NCBI RefSeq assembly: GCF_003319095.1
Contig: NZ_QOHI01000002.1
Location: forward strand, 124,001 to 188,000
Reading direction: 5' to 3'
DNA: 64,000 nucleotides
Origin: Blastococcus sp. TBT05-19
GTDB lineage: Bacteria > Actinomycetota > Actinomycetes > Mycobacteriales > Geodermatophilaceae
Shown here in pieces: positions 26,448-34,096 of the stretch (its first letter is position 1; every line of letters starts with the position of its first letter). The notes under the pieces are model-generated. The model saw only the letters and a list, made by a program, of their open reading frames with translations, made no database searches and was not told the origin of the DNA. A program made the position numbers and the translations under genes.

Positions 26448-26651
26448 CTACGCCTGATCCGTCCTCGTGAGAGAGGAGAAGAGCACTCCGACCAACCAGG
26501 GAACCGCTCCGATGATCCACAACGTCAGGGTCGACCGCCACCAATCCCCGAATGTCGTCATTCCCAGCGCCTGGAGCACGAAAGCGGCGAGAGGCGCCCC
26601 GACCGCAATCAGTATCAGCGTGAGAATGTGCCTTTCCGACCCCGGGCCCAC
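26448..26651 (-). CDS. 67-residue two-TM protein, third small membrane gene of the Rhs island
   Basis: Start GTG 26651 has an excellent GGAGGAG at 26658-26664; a longer frame begins at TTG 26783 but has no ribosome binding site. The protein has two hydrophobic segments, ILTLILIAVGAPLAAFVLQA (about 9-28) and LWIIGAVPWLVGVLF (about 43-57), and a short polar tail SSLTRTDQA. No family recognised. A decayed copy of its C-terminal half lies at 27741-27838. By position and size it matches the two other small membrane genes of the island and is a candidate immunity gene whose toxin partner has been lost. Promoter-like TATAAA occurs upstream near 26789-26794. Confidence 0.6.
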   Translation of the reverse strand: MGPGSERHILTLILIAVGAPLAAFVLQALGMTTFGDWWRSTLTLWIIGAVPWLVGVLFSSLTRTDQA

Positions 26652-26833
26652 GCGGATCTCCTCCCAGACAGATGGCGGTGCCAGCAGTGTCCATGCGAGG
26701 TAGCGCGCCGAATGACTTCGCGCCCTTCCCGGCGAGACTATGCCGGCCTGGACTCCCTCCAAGGCTCTGTCTCCCGCTAACAATCCGTTTATAGCGGCAC
26801 CTTAGGCGGTTGTCCTTCACGGTTCGGCGCATC

Positions 26834-26863
26834 GGGGGCAGGCTCGAATGGTCGCCTGCCCCC
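26834..26863 (-). terminator. Terminator hairpin between small membrane genes
   Basis: A perfect 9-bp stem GGGGGCAGG (26834-26842)/CCTGCCCCC (26855-26863) with a 12-nt loop. It ends the transcript of the 74-residue gene, so the 67-residue gene downstream must have its own promoter. The rest of 26652-26950 shows no further gene. Confidence 0.75.
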
Positions 26864-26950
26864 GACGCCGCCGACCCACCCATGCCGAGACGGCCGGTTG
26901 CAGCTGCAGCCTAGTGAGGCGACTACCCAGGAGCCTCGCCCCTCCGCCCC

Positions 26951-27175
26951 TCAAGCGTCGCGCGAGACGGCACCGTCATCCCGATCCGAATGGTTACGCC
27001 GACGGTAGGCCGCCACTCCCACTCCTACGAATACCGCTCCTAGAAAGAGTTTCGCCACGGACGAGAACCAGTCCCGCTCAACCAAATCTAGGACGCCTAG
27101 AGCGATCACAACCAGACCTGCCGTGACCATCAAGACGAGCTCCACGCGGCCCGGCGCGCCAGCGTTTCGACTCAT
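26951..27175 (-). CDS. 74-residue two-TM protein beside the orphan Rhs tip
   Basis: Starts at ATG 27175 behind AGAGGAGG with 6-nt spacing, 15 nt after the stop of the orphan Rhs module. Two hydrophobic segments, about residues 12-30 (ELVLMVTAGLVVIALGVLDL) and 38-58 (SVAKLFLGAVFVGVGVAAY), are followed by a basic then acidic tail (RRRNHSDRDDGAVSRDA). No family recognised. The tight tip-then-small-gene order is that of toxin/immunity pairs in Rhs and CDI loci, so this is a candidate immunity protein for the orphan tip. A terminator follows. Confidence 0.65.
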   Translation of the reverse strand: MSRNAGAPGRVELVLMVTAGLVVIALGVLDLVERDWFSSVAKLFLGAVFVGVGVAAYRRRNHSDRDDGAVSRDA

Positions 27176-27190
27176 GCAGGCCTCCTCTGC

Positions 27191-27675
27191 CTAGCAAGAA
27201 ACCGTTGAAAAGAGCGTAAGACCAAGCCCAGCTCCAAAGGCTCTGCGCGACTGCGACACAACGGAGCTACCGGTCCTGTAAGCGGTCGTGAGGAGCTTTG
27301 CGCCCGTGAAGAGAAGTCCAGCGTTGAGCGCAAAGCAACCGACGTCACCGTAGTCGTACGTGGGCCCTGATGGGGCGCTGCGACACCAGTAACTCCCATT
27401 CATAGAGCTGACCCAACACCTCTCCAGGCCCGTCGGGTCAATGTAGTTTGTAGGGTTGCTTGCCGCGTATTCGTAGCGGTTGGAGCGGGTGGGGTCGGCG
27501 AGGGTTTCGAGGCTGTCCTGCTGGGTGAAGCGGCCGGTGATGGGGTCATACCAGCGCATGCCGTAGTGCATGAGGTGGCCGCTGGTGTCGCGGAGACCGC
27601 CGGCGTAGCCGTAGCGCTGGACGTCGACGGCACTGCTGCCGTGAAGGGTAGTGACGGCGATCTGGCCGTACGGGC
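27191..27675 (-). pseudogene. Orphan Rhs C-terminal module (no start codon)
   Basis: From 27675 the frame encodes the conserved end of the Rhs core (VQRYGYAGGLRDTSGHLMHY, then GMRWYDPITGRFTQQDSLET and NYIDPTG) followed by a different 78-residue tip. It is nearly identical in DNA to the 3' core of the intact rhs gene at 28.2-28.45 kb, then diverges at the DPTG boundary. A TAG stop lies a few codons before the homology begins, and no start codon is present, so it is not translated as such; it is a displaced tip. The tip has Cys-rich LERCWVSSMNGSYWC, a hydrophobic stretch CFALNAGLLFTGAKLL and ends in Cys (STVSC). No nuclease or deaminase motif is seen. Confidence 0.8.
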
Positions 27676-27740
27676 GGAGCGATACGGCTCTCCGCTATCT
27701 GCATCGCTACAAATCCGCATACTCTCATTCGCCAGCATCC

Positions 27741-27838
27741 TCTTCGCGCCCAATCTGTCCTCCCGAGGGAGGAGAAGAGCAGCCCGACCACTCAGGAGGC
27801 CGCTCCAATAAAGCATAGCGTTAGCGCCGACCGCCCCA
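27741..27838 (-). pseudogene. Remnant of a second copy of the 67-residue two-TM gene
   Basis: Aligned with 26463-26545 the DNA is clearly homologous (shared GGCGGTCG, GGAGCGG, GTGGTCGG/TTGGTCGG, CTGCTCTTCTCC). Translated it gives SALTLCFIGAAS-stop-VVGLLFSLGRTDWA, against STLTLWIIGAVPWLVGVLFS in the intact protein. A Trp codon has become TGA and one codon is deleted. Only the 3' part survives, and it directly abuts the stop of the 57-residue gene. Confidence 0.75.
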
Positions 27839-27843
27839 GGACT

Positions 27844-28017
27844 TTAGCCTGACGCTGCCAAAAAGACGATGCCAGCACCGAAGCCGACCGCGCCCACTAA
27901 CCCTGCAATTATGAGCCGATTGTTTCGCGGAAGGCCTCGAAACTTTCGGTTGGAAATAAGAACCATCATGCTGACAAGTGACACAATCAGCACTAGCAGC
28001 CCCACCGTCCGCAACAC
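27844..28017 (-). CDS. 57-residue two-TM protein coupled to rhs
   Basis: A short gene starting GTG 28017, 1 nt after the rhs stop. Its Shine-Dalgarno GAGGAGG (28027-28033) lies inside the last codons of rhs (Glu-Glu-Val), so translation is probably coupled. The protein has two hydrophobic segments, VGLLVLIVSLVSMMVLIS (5-22) and LIIAGLVGAVGFGAGIVFLA (35-54), joined by a basic turn NRKFRGLPRNNR. No family recognised. Placement directly after the Rhs tip makes it the candidate immunity protein. Base composition is much more AT-rich than the flanking core genes. Confidence 0.7.
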   Translation of the reverse strand: MLRTVGLLVLIVSLVSMMVLISNRKFRGLPRNNRLIIAGLVGAVGFGAGIVFLAASG

Positions 28018-28018
28018 G

Positions 28019-31000
28019 TCAACACACCTCCTCGTTCAGCTCCGAGCGGTTGAAAAGACAAGCCCCGCCGAAGACTGTCGACGTGATACCGGTTCCGATA
28101 GATACGGTAGTCAATGCGTAGGTTGCGAATCCAGCCGCGGCGGCTGCAGCTCCAATCCCTGTCGCCAGAGAAACCACACCTAAGGCGAAAGTGACTCCCT
28201 CAAGCAAGCTGATTTTACCAGTCGGGTCGACGTAGTTCACAGGGTTGCCATTCGCGTACTCGTAGCGATTCGAGCGGCTTGGATCGAGGAGGGTCTCGAG
28301 GGAGTCGGTTTGGGTGAAGCGGCCGGTAATGGGGTCATACCAGCGCATGCCGTAGTGCATGAGGTGGCCGCTGGTGTCGCGGAGGCCGCCGGCGTAGCCG
28401 TAACGCTGCACGTCGATCGCGCCGCTGCCGTTCAGGGCGGTAGCGGTGGTCTGACCGTAGGGGTCGTAGGTGTAGGCGGCAGTCTGGGTGCCGGTGTGGT
28501 TGATCAGGGCGACCGGTGACCCGAGACCGTCGGCGGCCAGGTAGTGGCTCAGGCCGCCTTCCATCACCAACGGAGTGCCCTGGGGGTCGTAGGCGTAGGA
28601 GACGGTGGTGCCGCCGCTGGTCTGGGTCTCCAGGACCGGCATGCCGTTGGCGTTGGTGCGTCCGTAGGCGTAGGAGTGGCCACCGGACTGGCTGATCAGC
28701 TCGGTCTGGTCGGTGCCGGCGTAGGTGTAGGTGAACGTGGTGCCACCGGTGCCGGTGCGGGTGGTCATCTGCTCGGCACCGCTGTAGCCCATGGCGCCGT
28801 TGGCCGGGGTGGTGGTCAGGTCGCCGGCACCGTCGTGGCTGTAGCCGCTGCTGGTGATCTGATCGGCGGCGTTGACGGTCACGCCATGCACGACGGCACC
28901 GTTCTTGGTGGTCTGGGTGCGGTTGCCGTTCTTGTCGTAGCTGTAGCGCCAGTCGTCCCCGCCGGGAGTGGTGGCGGCGGTGAGCCGGTTGGCCCTGTCA
29001 TAGCAGTAGCTGGTGGTCGCCCCGGTGCGGTGGTCGGTCTGCGCCCAGCGCAGAGAGGTCACCAGGCCGGCAGGGGGCGCGGTGGTGCACGCGCCGGCAC
29101 CTGGGGAGATGTAGTCGTAGGACAGATCGGCCACCCGGTCACCGTCATTGCCTGCGCGGGCCGTCCAGGTGCGGGTGAGCCGGCCGTCGGCGTCGTAGTC
29201 GTTGTGGGTGTGCGCGGCGAAACCGGCCACCGTGCCGTCGTAGGCGGCGGTGGGTTCGAACCAGGCGTCGGTGCGGCGGCCGTCGTCGTCGTGCGCGAAG
29301 TCGATCTTCCGGCCGGCGGCGGTGGTCATCGATGTCACGAGGTTGCGGACGTCGTAGCTGTAGCGGGTGGTGCCGGCGGCGTTGGTGGCGGTGGCCAGGT
29401 TGCCGGCCTTGTCGTAGGTGTAGCGCAGGGTGCCACCGCCCGCGGTGTGCGTGCGGGCGGCCAGGCGGCCGAGCGGGTCGTAGTCGTAGGTGGTGACCCC
29501 GGAGCCATCGGTGCGGATGTCGACCTGACCGGCGTCGTCGTAGGTGTAGGTGACGTCGGGCGTGTTGTCGGAGAAGTCGATCTCGGTGACCCGGTCCAGG
29601 GCGTCGTAGGTGTAGGTGTCGGTGACCCCCCGGCCGCTGGTGCGGCTAGCGAGCCTCCCGAACTCGTCCCAGGTGTAGGAGCGGTCGGCCAGCGTGGAGC
29701 CATCGGGCGGGTTGATGCCCGTGGTCTGACCCGCGGTGTCGTAGCTGTAGTCGGTGACCGCACCCGACGGGCTGGTGGAGGTGTCGACGGTGCCGTCGCC
29801 GTTGTAGGCGACCGATGCTTCGGCGGAGCTGAAGTCCGCGGTCGCGGTGCGCTGCCCGTTCTGGTTGTAGGTGTACTCGCTGGTGCGGTTCTGGGCGTCG
29901 GTGCAGCCCGAGGGCTGGTACTGGGCCTTGGTGCCGGTGTTGCCGTAGGCGTAGGAGGCCCCGGCACCGCTGGCGCCGGTGATACCGGTCAGCGACTCAC
30001 CGTCGTTGGCGTTGTAGCCGAAGGTGGTGGTGCCCGAGGAGTTCGACGAGGACGTCAAGTCCAGGCCGTTGTTGTAGGTCGCCGATCGCTCCTTGCCTGC
30101 CGGGTCGACGGCGCGGGCGACCAGCTGCATCCCGTCGTCGGTGAGCTCGTAGCGGGTGTGCGCGGCGGCAGAGACAGCCGTGGACTGGTCGCTGTTGGGG
30201 TCCGCGACCAGGGTCACGGTGCCCACGCTGGTGTCGGTGCCGGTGCCGTAGTTCACGCGGGTCACCGCACCGGCCGCGTTGGTGGCGGTGGGCTGGGTCA
30301 CCGTCAGCACCCGCCCGTGGGTGTCGTAGGTGAACGAGGTCTGCGCGCCACCGGGGGCGGTGACCCGGTTGAGGTTCCCGCCACCGCTGTAGGCGAACTC
30401 GGTCACCCGGCCCGCGGCGTCGGTGACGCTGGCCAAGGCGTTGCTGGCGGCGTAGCCCAGGGTGACCTCGTGGGTCTCCTGCCGCGGAAGGCCGGTGAGC
30501 GGGTCGGCAACGGTGGCGGTCTGGGACAGCTTGTGGATCTGCCGCGGCGTCGCGCCACCCAGGGTCACGGTCAGGGTGCTGGCGGCGGGTCCGCCTCGGT
30601 CGGTGCGGATCTCGGTCAGCCCACCGCCGGTGTTGTAGGCGAAGGTCGTGGCATTGTTCGAGCGGTCGGTCATCTTGGCGAGCAGACCGTCGCCCCGGAA
30701 GTGCGACACATCGCCGCTGCCGTGGTCGGTCAGCGTCCACCCGCCACCGGCAACCGTCGCCAGCGTCATCTTGAACCCGGCCGGAGAGTCGTAGCCACCC
30801 GCGCCGTCGGCGGTGAACGTGCCGGTCTGCCCACCAGGGCCGTGGTACACCACCGCGCCGGCGCCGGGCACCGAGGCCAGCCGCACGTCACGGGCGGCGC
30901 TCAGCCGCCACCCCGAGCTGGAGGACCCGACCGAGTTCAGGAAGTGGGCCTCGCTGCGGCGGGTCACCGAGTTGTAGACCACGCCGACGTCCAACGCCCC

Positions 31001-31561
31001 GGCGGTACGGCGCTCCAGGGAGAACAGGTTCATCTGGACCATCAGGTTGCCGGTGCCCACATCCACCTGCGCGGAGACCCGATCCCCAACCGTGAACGGC
31101 AACCGCGTCGCACCCGGGCGCGACCCGGCGCCCAGCGCCGGGGACACCGCCCCGGTCTGCACCGGAGAGGCGGTGCAGCCGGTGTCATCGCAGTGCGCCA
31201 CCTGGTACTCGAATGCCTCCCCGATCGACAACACGTCCGCCGGCAGCGCCCGCCACGCCTCCCTGCCCGGGGAGGACGCTGCGTTCAACAGATTCCAGGT
31301 GCCCGACCCCACCATTCGAGCGGAGAACTGGAGCGACTCCGTCCCGCTGCCGGCCGCCGTCGCCTTGCCGTACAGCACCGGCGCCAACAGCTCGGCCACC
31401 GCCACCGAGGCCTTCGGCGCCGACGTCGGCGCGGCCAGCACCCCCGACGCCGTCCCGACCACCATCGCGCTGGCCGCAACACCGATCCCGAAGCCGCGAC
31501 CAAGTCGCGACCACGAAGAGTGAGGAGCACGGAGGACCGGGAAACCTGACGGACGAGCCAC
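28019..31561 (-). CDS. Secreted Rhs/YD-repeat protein with variable C-terminal tip
   Basis: 1180 residues. A signal peptide (about 22-45, GIGVAASAMVVGTASGVLAA ending in APTSAPKA) directs Sec export. Residues 150-300 are an N-terminal beta domain; from about 300 to 1070 are many YD repeats (for example YDALDRVTEI, YDPLGRLAART, YDKAGNLATAT) that form a shell. The Rhs core end is MHYGMRWYDPITGRFTQTDS and NYVDPTG near 1108-1115. After this boundary is a 65-residue tip, rich in Gly/Ala and hydrophobic (LEGVTFALGVVSLATGIGAA, then AGFATYALTTVSIGTGITST), ending NEEVC. The tip carries no known enzyme motif and may act on membranes. GTG 31561 is the likely start, with only a weak ribosome binding site. 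Confidence 0.9.
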   Translation of the reverse strand: MARPSGFPVLRAPHSSWSRLGRGFGIGVAASAMVVGTASGVLAAPTSAPKASVAVAELLAPVLYGKATAAGSGTESLQFSARMVGSGTWNLLNAASSPGREAWRALPADVLSIGEAFEYQVAHCDDTGCTASPVQTGAVSPALGAGSRPGATRLPFTVGDRVSAQVDVGTGNLMVQMNLFSLERRTAGALDVGVVYNSVTRRSEAHFLNSVGSSSSGWRLSAARDVRLASVPGAGAVVYHGPGGQTGTFTADGAGGYDSPAGFKMTLATVAGGGWTLTDHGSGDVSHFRGDGLLAKMTDRSNNATTFAYNTGGGLTEIRTDRGGPAASTLTVTLGGATPRQIHKLSQTATVADPLTGLPRQETHEVTLGYAASNALASVTDAAGRVTEFAYSGGGNLNRVTAPGGAQTSFTYDTHGRVLTVTQPTATNAAGAVTRVNYGTGTDTSVGTVTLVADPNSDQSTAVSAAAHTRYELTDDGMQLVARAVDPAGKERSATYNNGLDLTSSSNSSGTTTFGYNANDGESLTGITGASGAGASYAYGNTGTKAQYQPSGCTDAQNRTSEYTYNQNGQRTATADFSSAEASVAYNGDGTVDTSTSPSGAVTDYSYDTAGQTTGINPPDGSTLADRSYTWDEFGRLASRTSGRGVTDTYTYDALDRVTEIDFSDNTPDVTYTYDDAGQVDIRTDGSGVTTYDYDPLGRLAARTHTAGGGTLRYTYDKAGNLATATNAAGTTRYSYDVRNLVTSMTTAAGRKIDFAHDDDGRRTDAWFEPTAAYDGTVAGFAAHTHNDYDADGRLTRTWTARAGNDGDRVADLSYDYISPGAGACTTAPPAGLVTSLRWAQTDHRTGATTSYCYDRANRLTAATTPGGDDWRYSYDKNGNRTQTTKNGAVVHGVTVNAADQITSSGYSHDGAGDLTTTPANGAMGYSGAEQMTTRTGTGGTTFTYTYAGTDQTELISQSGGHSYAYGRTNANGMPVLETQTSGGTTVSYAYDPQGTPLVMEGGLSHYLAADGLGSPVALINHTGTQTAAYTYDPYGQTTATALNGSGAIDVQRYGYAGGLRDTSGHLMHYGMRWYDPITGRFTQTDSLETLLDPSRSNRYEYANGNPVNYVDPTGKISLLEGVTFALGVVSLATGIGAAAAAAGFATYALTTVSIGTGITSTVFGGACLFNRSELNEEVC

Positions 31562-31916
31562 GCGCCACCCACTTCAACGACCGGACACCGGAACGAGCAG
31601 CGGGAACCTGGCAGGGCGATCTTGACGCGACAACAGTTGATCAGCGCGTCGTTACCGTTACGTTACCTACTCACCGTATCTGAGCCGTGACGGAACGGTT
31701 CACCCGCACGGGTGAAAGTCAGCGGTGTTTCGCTTGGTTGCGTACAACTGGAGTCACGGAGTGCGATGAGAGCGGCCGCACAGGGCCGCGTGGGACTACA
31801 CCGCCTGTGCACATGGGGCGCGCCTCTGCGCGGGCCGCGAGCAAGGAATGACGTCCAGGGCTCGTTCAGCTAGCGGCGGTACAACGGGAGGACGCCACTC
31901 CCCGGAGGAGGACCCC
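31562..31916. promoter_or_regulatory. Divergent regulatory region upstream of rhs
   Basis: 355 nt without a supported gene. It has three near-tandem copies of a TAACG element on the minus strand (top strand TTACCGTTACGTTACC within 31648-31672) about 90-110 nt before rhs, and a perfect palindrome TTCACCC-GCAC-GGGTGAA near 31700-31718. The first resembles direct-repeat operators of activators; the second a dimeric repressor site. A GGAGGAGGA just before 31917 serves the rightward gene. Confidence 0.4.
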
Positions 31917-32291
31917 GTGCCGCAGCGACCACCGTGGTCCGACCGCCGTCGGCGCACCCTGCTCGTCCTGGCGCTGGGCATCGTGCTCGGCGGCCTCGGG
32001 GCCGTCGGGCTGCCCGCGCAGTACGGCGTGGGCGCCGGCATCCTCGCCGCGCTGTGCGCGTTCCTGCTGGTCGCGGCGTTCGTCGTCTTCCTCGCCATCC
32101 CGGGGCCGGGCACCGCCGGTGTGCTCGCCCGTTCGGCGCCCGTGGCCGGATCGACGTGCGTCGTCGCCGTCCTGCTGCTGCTCTCGACGTCGGCGGACCT
32201 GCGGCTGCTCTGGTCGGCCGTGGCCGTCGCGGCCGCGGGCTGGACCGCGTACGCCGTGCGGGAGACCCGGCGCAGCGACGTCGGCGGCTGA
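31917..32291 (+). CDS. Small four-TM hypothetical protein
   Basis: A 124-residue protein with four hydrophobic segments (about residues 15-33, 37-60, 70-90 and 95-112) and basic ends (DRRRR near the start, RETRRSD at the end). GTG 31917 follows a strong GGAGGAGGA. No family recognised. It lies 16 nt upstream of the thioesterase gene on the same strand and may be co-transcribed. Confidence 0.65.
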   Translation: MPQRPPWSDRRRRTLLVLALGIVLGGLGAVGLPAQYGVGAGILAALCAFLLVAAFVVFLAIPGPGTAGVLARSAPVAGSTCVVAVLLLLSTSADLRLLWSAVAVAAAGWTAYAVRETRRSDVGG

Positions 32292-32307
32292 GGCCAGACT
32301 GCTGGGC

Positions 32308-33102
32308 ATGGAGCTGCCTGCTGCCCTGTACGTCCCCGAGGAGGACGGGTTCACCGCCACGGCCCTGACGATCGGCCCCTGGGACGTCGGCCTGCAGCAC
32401 GCCGGCCCGCCGGCGGCGCTGCTGCTGCGCGAGGCCGAGCGGGCCAGCGGCATCGAGGGCGGGCAGACCGTCCGGCTGGCCTACGACATCTTCGCGCCGG
32501 TGCCGGTCGGGCCGGTACGGCTGCGCAGCACGATCGTCCGCCCGGGACGGCGGATCGAGCTGGTCGAGACCGTCCTCGACGCCGGCGACGGGCGCCCGCT
32601 CATGCGCCTGTCGGCCTGGCGGATGCGCACTCGGGAGGGCGGCGAGACGACCGCGCAGGAGCACCCCGCCCCGCTCGGCCCCGAGGAGAGCCGGCCGGAG
32701 ACGGCGGCCTTCTTCACCACCGAGGTCGCCTACCACCGGGCGCTGGACTGGCGGTTCGTCGAGGGCTCGTTCAACGCCCCCGGCGCCGCCACCGCCTGGA
32801 CCCGCCCGGCCTGCGAGCTGGTGGCCGGGGAGCCCATGAGCCCGCTGCAGCACCTGTTGGTGATGACCGACGCGGCCAGCGGCATCTCCGCGGAGCTGGA
32901 CTGGACGCGGGCGACGTTCGCCAACGTCGACCTGGTGGTCGCGCTGCACCGCCCGCCGGCGGCGGGATGGCTGGGCATGGCGGCCACCACCGTCCTCGGC
33001 GGCGCCGGCGCTGCCCAGTGCACCGCCGTGCTCTTCGACGCCGAGGGGCCGATCGGGCGCTCCAGCCAGTCGCTCTTCGTGGAGCCGCGCAGCCCGGCGT
33101 GA
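32308..33102 (+). CDS. Hotdog-fold acyl-CoA thioesterase-like protein
   Basis: A 264-residue protein built like the TesB-type/4HBT_3 double hotdog: first half contains FTATALTIGPWDVGLQHAGP followed by PAALLLREAER, second half SPLQHLLVMTDAASGIS and the closing GAAQCTAVLFDAEG, PIGRSSQSLFVEP. The Asp/Gln/Thr-type active-site positions of TesB appear as Asp-Ala-Ala-Ser-Gly in the second half. It probably hydrolyses an acyl-CoA; the substrate is unknown. ATG 32308. Confidence 0.8.
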   Translation: MELPAALYVPEEDGFTATALTIGPWDVGLQHAGPPAALLLREAERASGIEGGQTVRLAYDIFAPVPVGPVRLRSTIVRPGRRIELVETVLDAGDGRPLMRLSAWRMRTREGGETTAQEHPAPLGPEESRPETAAFFTTEVAYHRALDWRFVEGSFNAPGAATAWTRPACELVAGEPMSPLQHLLVMTDAASGISAELDWTRATFANVDLVVALHRPPAAGWLGMAATTVLGGAGAAQCTAVLFDAEGPIGRSSQSLFVEPRSPA

Positions 33103-33202
33103 CCCATCTCGCCCGGAACCTGCCGGTCCCACTGGCATCGGGCGGCGGGCGTCGGGGAGGGTGGAGGGGTCGACTTCCCCCGACGATCGGAGTGCTTTTC
33201 CC

Positions 33203-34096
33203 GTGGACGCGTTGAGAGACGTGCTGGACTGGTTGTCCGGCCGAGGTCTCGAGGTCGTGCTGATCATCCTCGGGTCGGTGCTCATCGCCCGCTTCATCTC
33301 CTGGGCCGGCAACCGGATCACCGACCGGATCGACCGCAACGCCACCGGCGGGGACGCGCTGGTCCGCTCCGAGGCCGCCAAGCACCGGCACTCGCTCACC
33401 CAGGTGCTCCAGTGGGCGGCGATCGTGCTCGTCTACTCGATCTCGGTCTTCTTCGTGCTCGACCGGCTCGGCGTCCCGATCACCGGCCTGGTCGCCCCGG
33501 CCACCGTGCTGGGCGTGGGCCTGGGCTTCGGCGCGCAGCGGATCGTCGGCGACGTGCTCGCCGGGTTCTTCATCATCACCGAGCGGCAGTACGGCTTCGG
33601 CGACGTCGTCTCCATCCAGGTGGTGGGCGGCGGCGATCCCGCGGAGGGCACCGTCGAGGACGTGACCCTGCGGGTGACCCGCGTCCGGTCGGCCAACGGC
33701 GAGGTGGTCACCGTGCCGAACGGGCAGATCGTCAAGGTCGTCAACCTCTCCCGCGACTGGGCGCGCGCCGTCGTCGACGTTCCGGTCCCGTCCTCGGTGG
33801 ACGTGAACCGGGTGAACGAGATCCTGCGCGAGGTGGGCCGCGACGCCTTCCGCGACCCGGCGATGCGGCCGCTGCTGCTCGACCCGCCGACCGTCATGGG
33901 CGTGGAGACCCTCGGCCTGGACGAGGTCAACGTGCGCGTCGTGGCCCGCACGCTGCCGGGCAAGCAGTTCGAGGTGGGCCGTGACCTGCGCGCCCGCGTC
34001 GTCCTGGCCTTCCGGAACCAGGGCATGAAGGTCTCGCAGCCCACCACCCTCGAGGCGCACGACGGGGCGACCGCGGTGCAGGAGCAGGTCCGATGA
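33203..34096 (+). CDS. MscS-family small-conductance mechanosensitive channel
   Basis: A 297-residue protein with three TM segments (about 17-35, 68-90 and 95-120). TM3 has the Gly/Ala-rich pore helix VLGVGLGFGAQRIVGDVLAG, then FFIITERQYGFGDVVSI, the conserved MscS stretch, and the beta domain VVTVPNGQIVKVVNLSRDW. It is short, like other actinobacterial MscS proteins. GTG 33203 has GGAG about 10 nt upstream. The stop overlaps the next gene (ATGA, 34093-34096), so the two are coupled. Confidence 0.92.
   Translation: MDALRDVLDWLSGRGLEVVLIILGSVLIARFISWAGNRITDRIDRNATGGDALVRSEAAKHRHSLTQVLQWAAIVLVYSISVFFVLDRLGVPITGLVAPATVLGVGLGFGAQRIVGDVLAGFFIITERQYGFGDVVSIQVVGGGDPAEGTVEDVTLRVTRVRSANGEVVTVPNGQIVKVVNLSRDWARAVVDVPVPSSVDVNRVNEILREVGRDAFRDPAMRPLLLDPPTVMGVETLGLDEVNVRVVARTLPGKQFEVGRDLRARVVLAFRNQGMKVSQPTTLEAHDGATAVQEQVR

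Noticed and set aside
26652..26783. Longer start (TTG 26783) for the 67-residue membrane gene
   Set aside because: No ribosome binding site before TTG 26783, whereas GTG 26651 has GGAGGAG at the right distance.
25372..26883. EamA transporter starting at 26883 with a 178-residue N-terminal extension
   Set aside because: The extension runs antisense through the small-gene region and encodes low-complexity Gly/Arg sequence; the EamA fold begins right after GTG 26349.
27191..31561. Nuclease, deaminase or ADP-ribosyltransferase motifs in the Rhs tips
   Set aside because: None could be read in either tip; both are Gly/Ala-rich and hydrophobic, so I did not assign an enzyme class.
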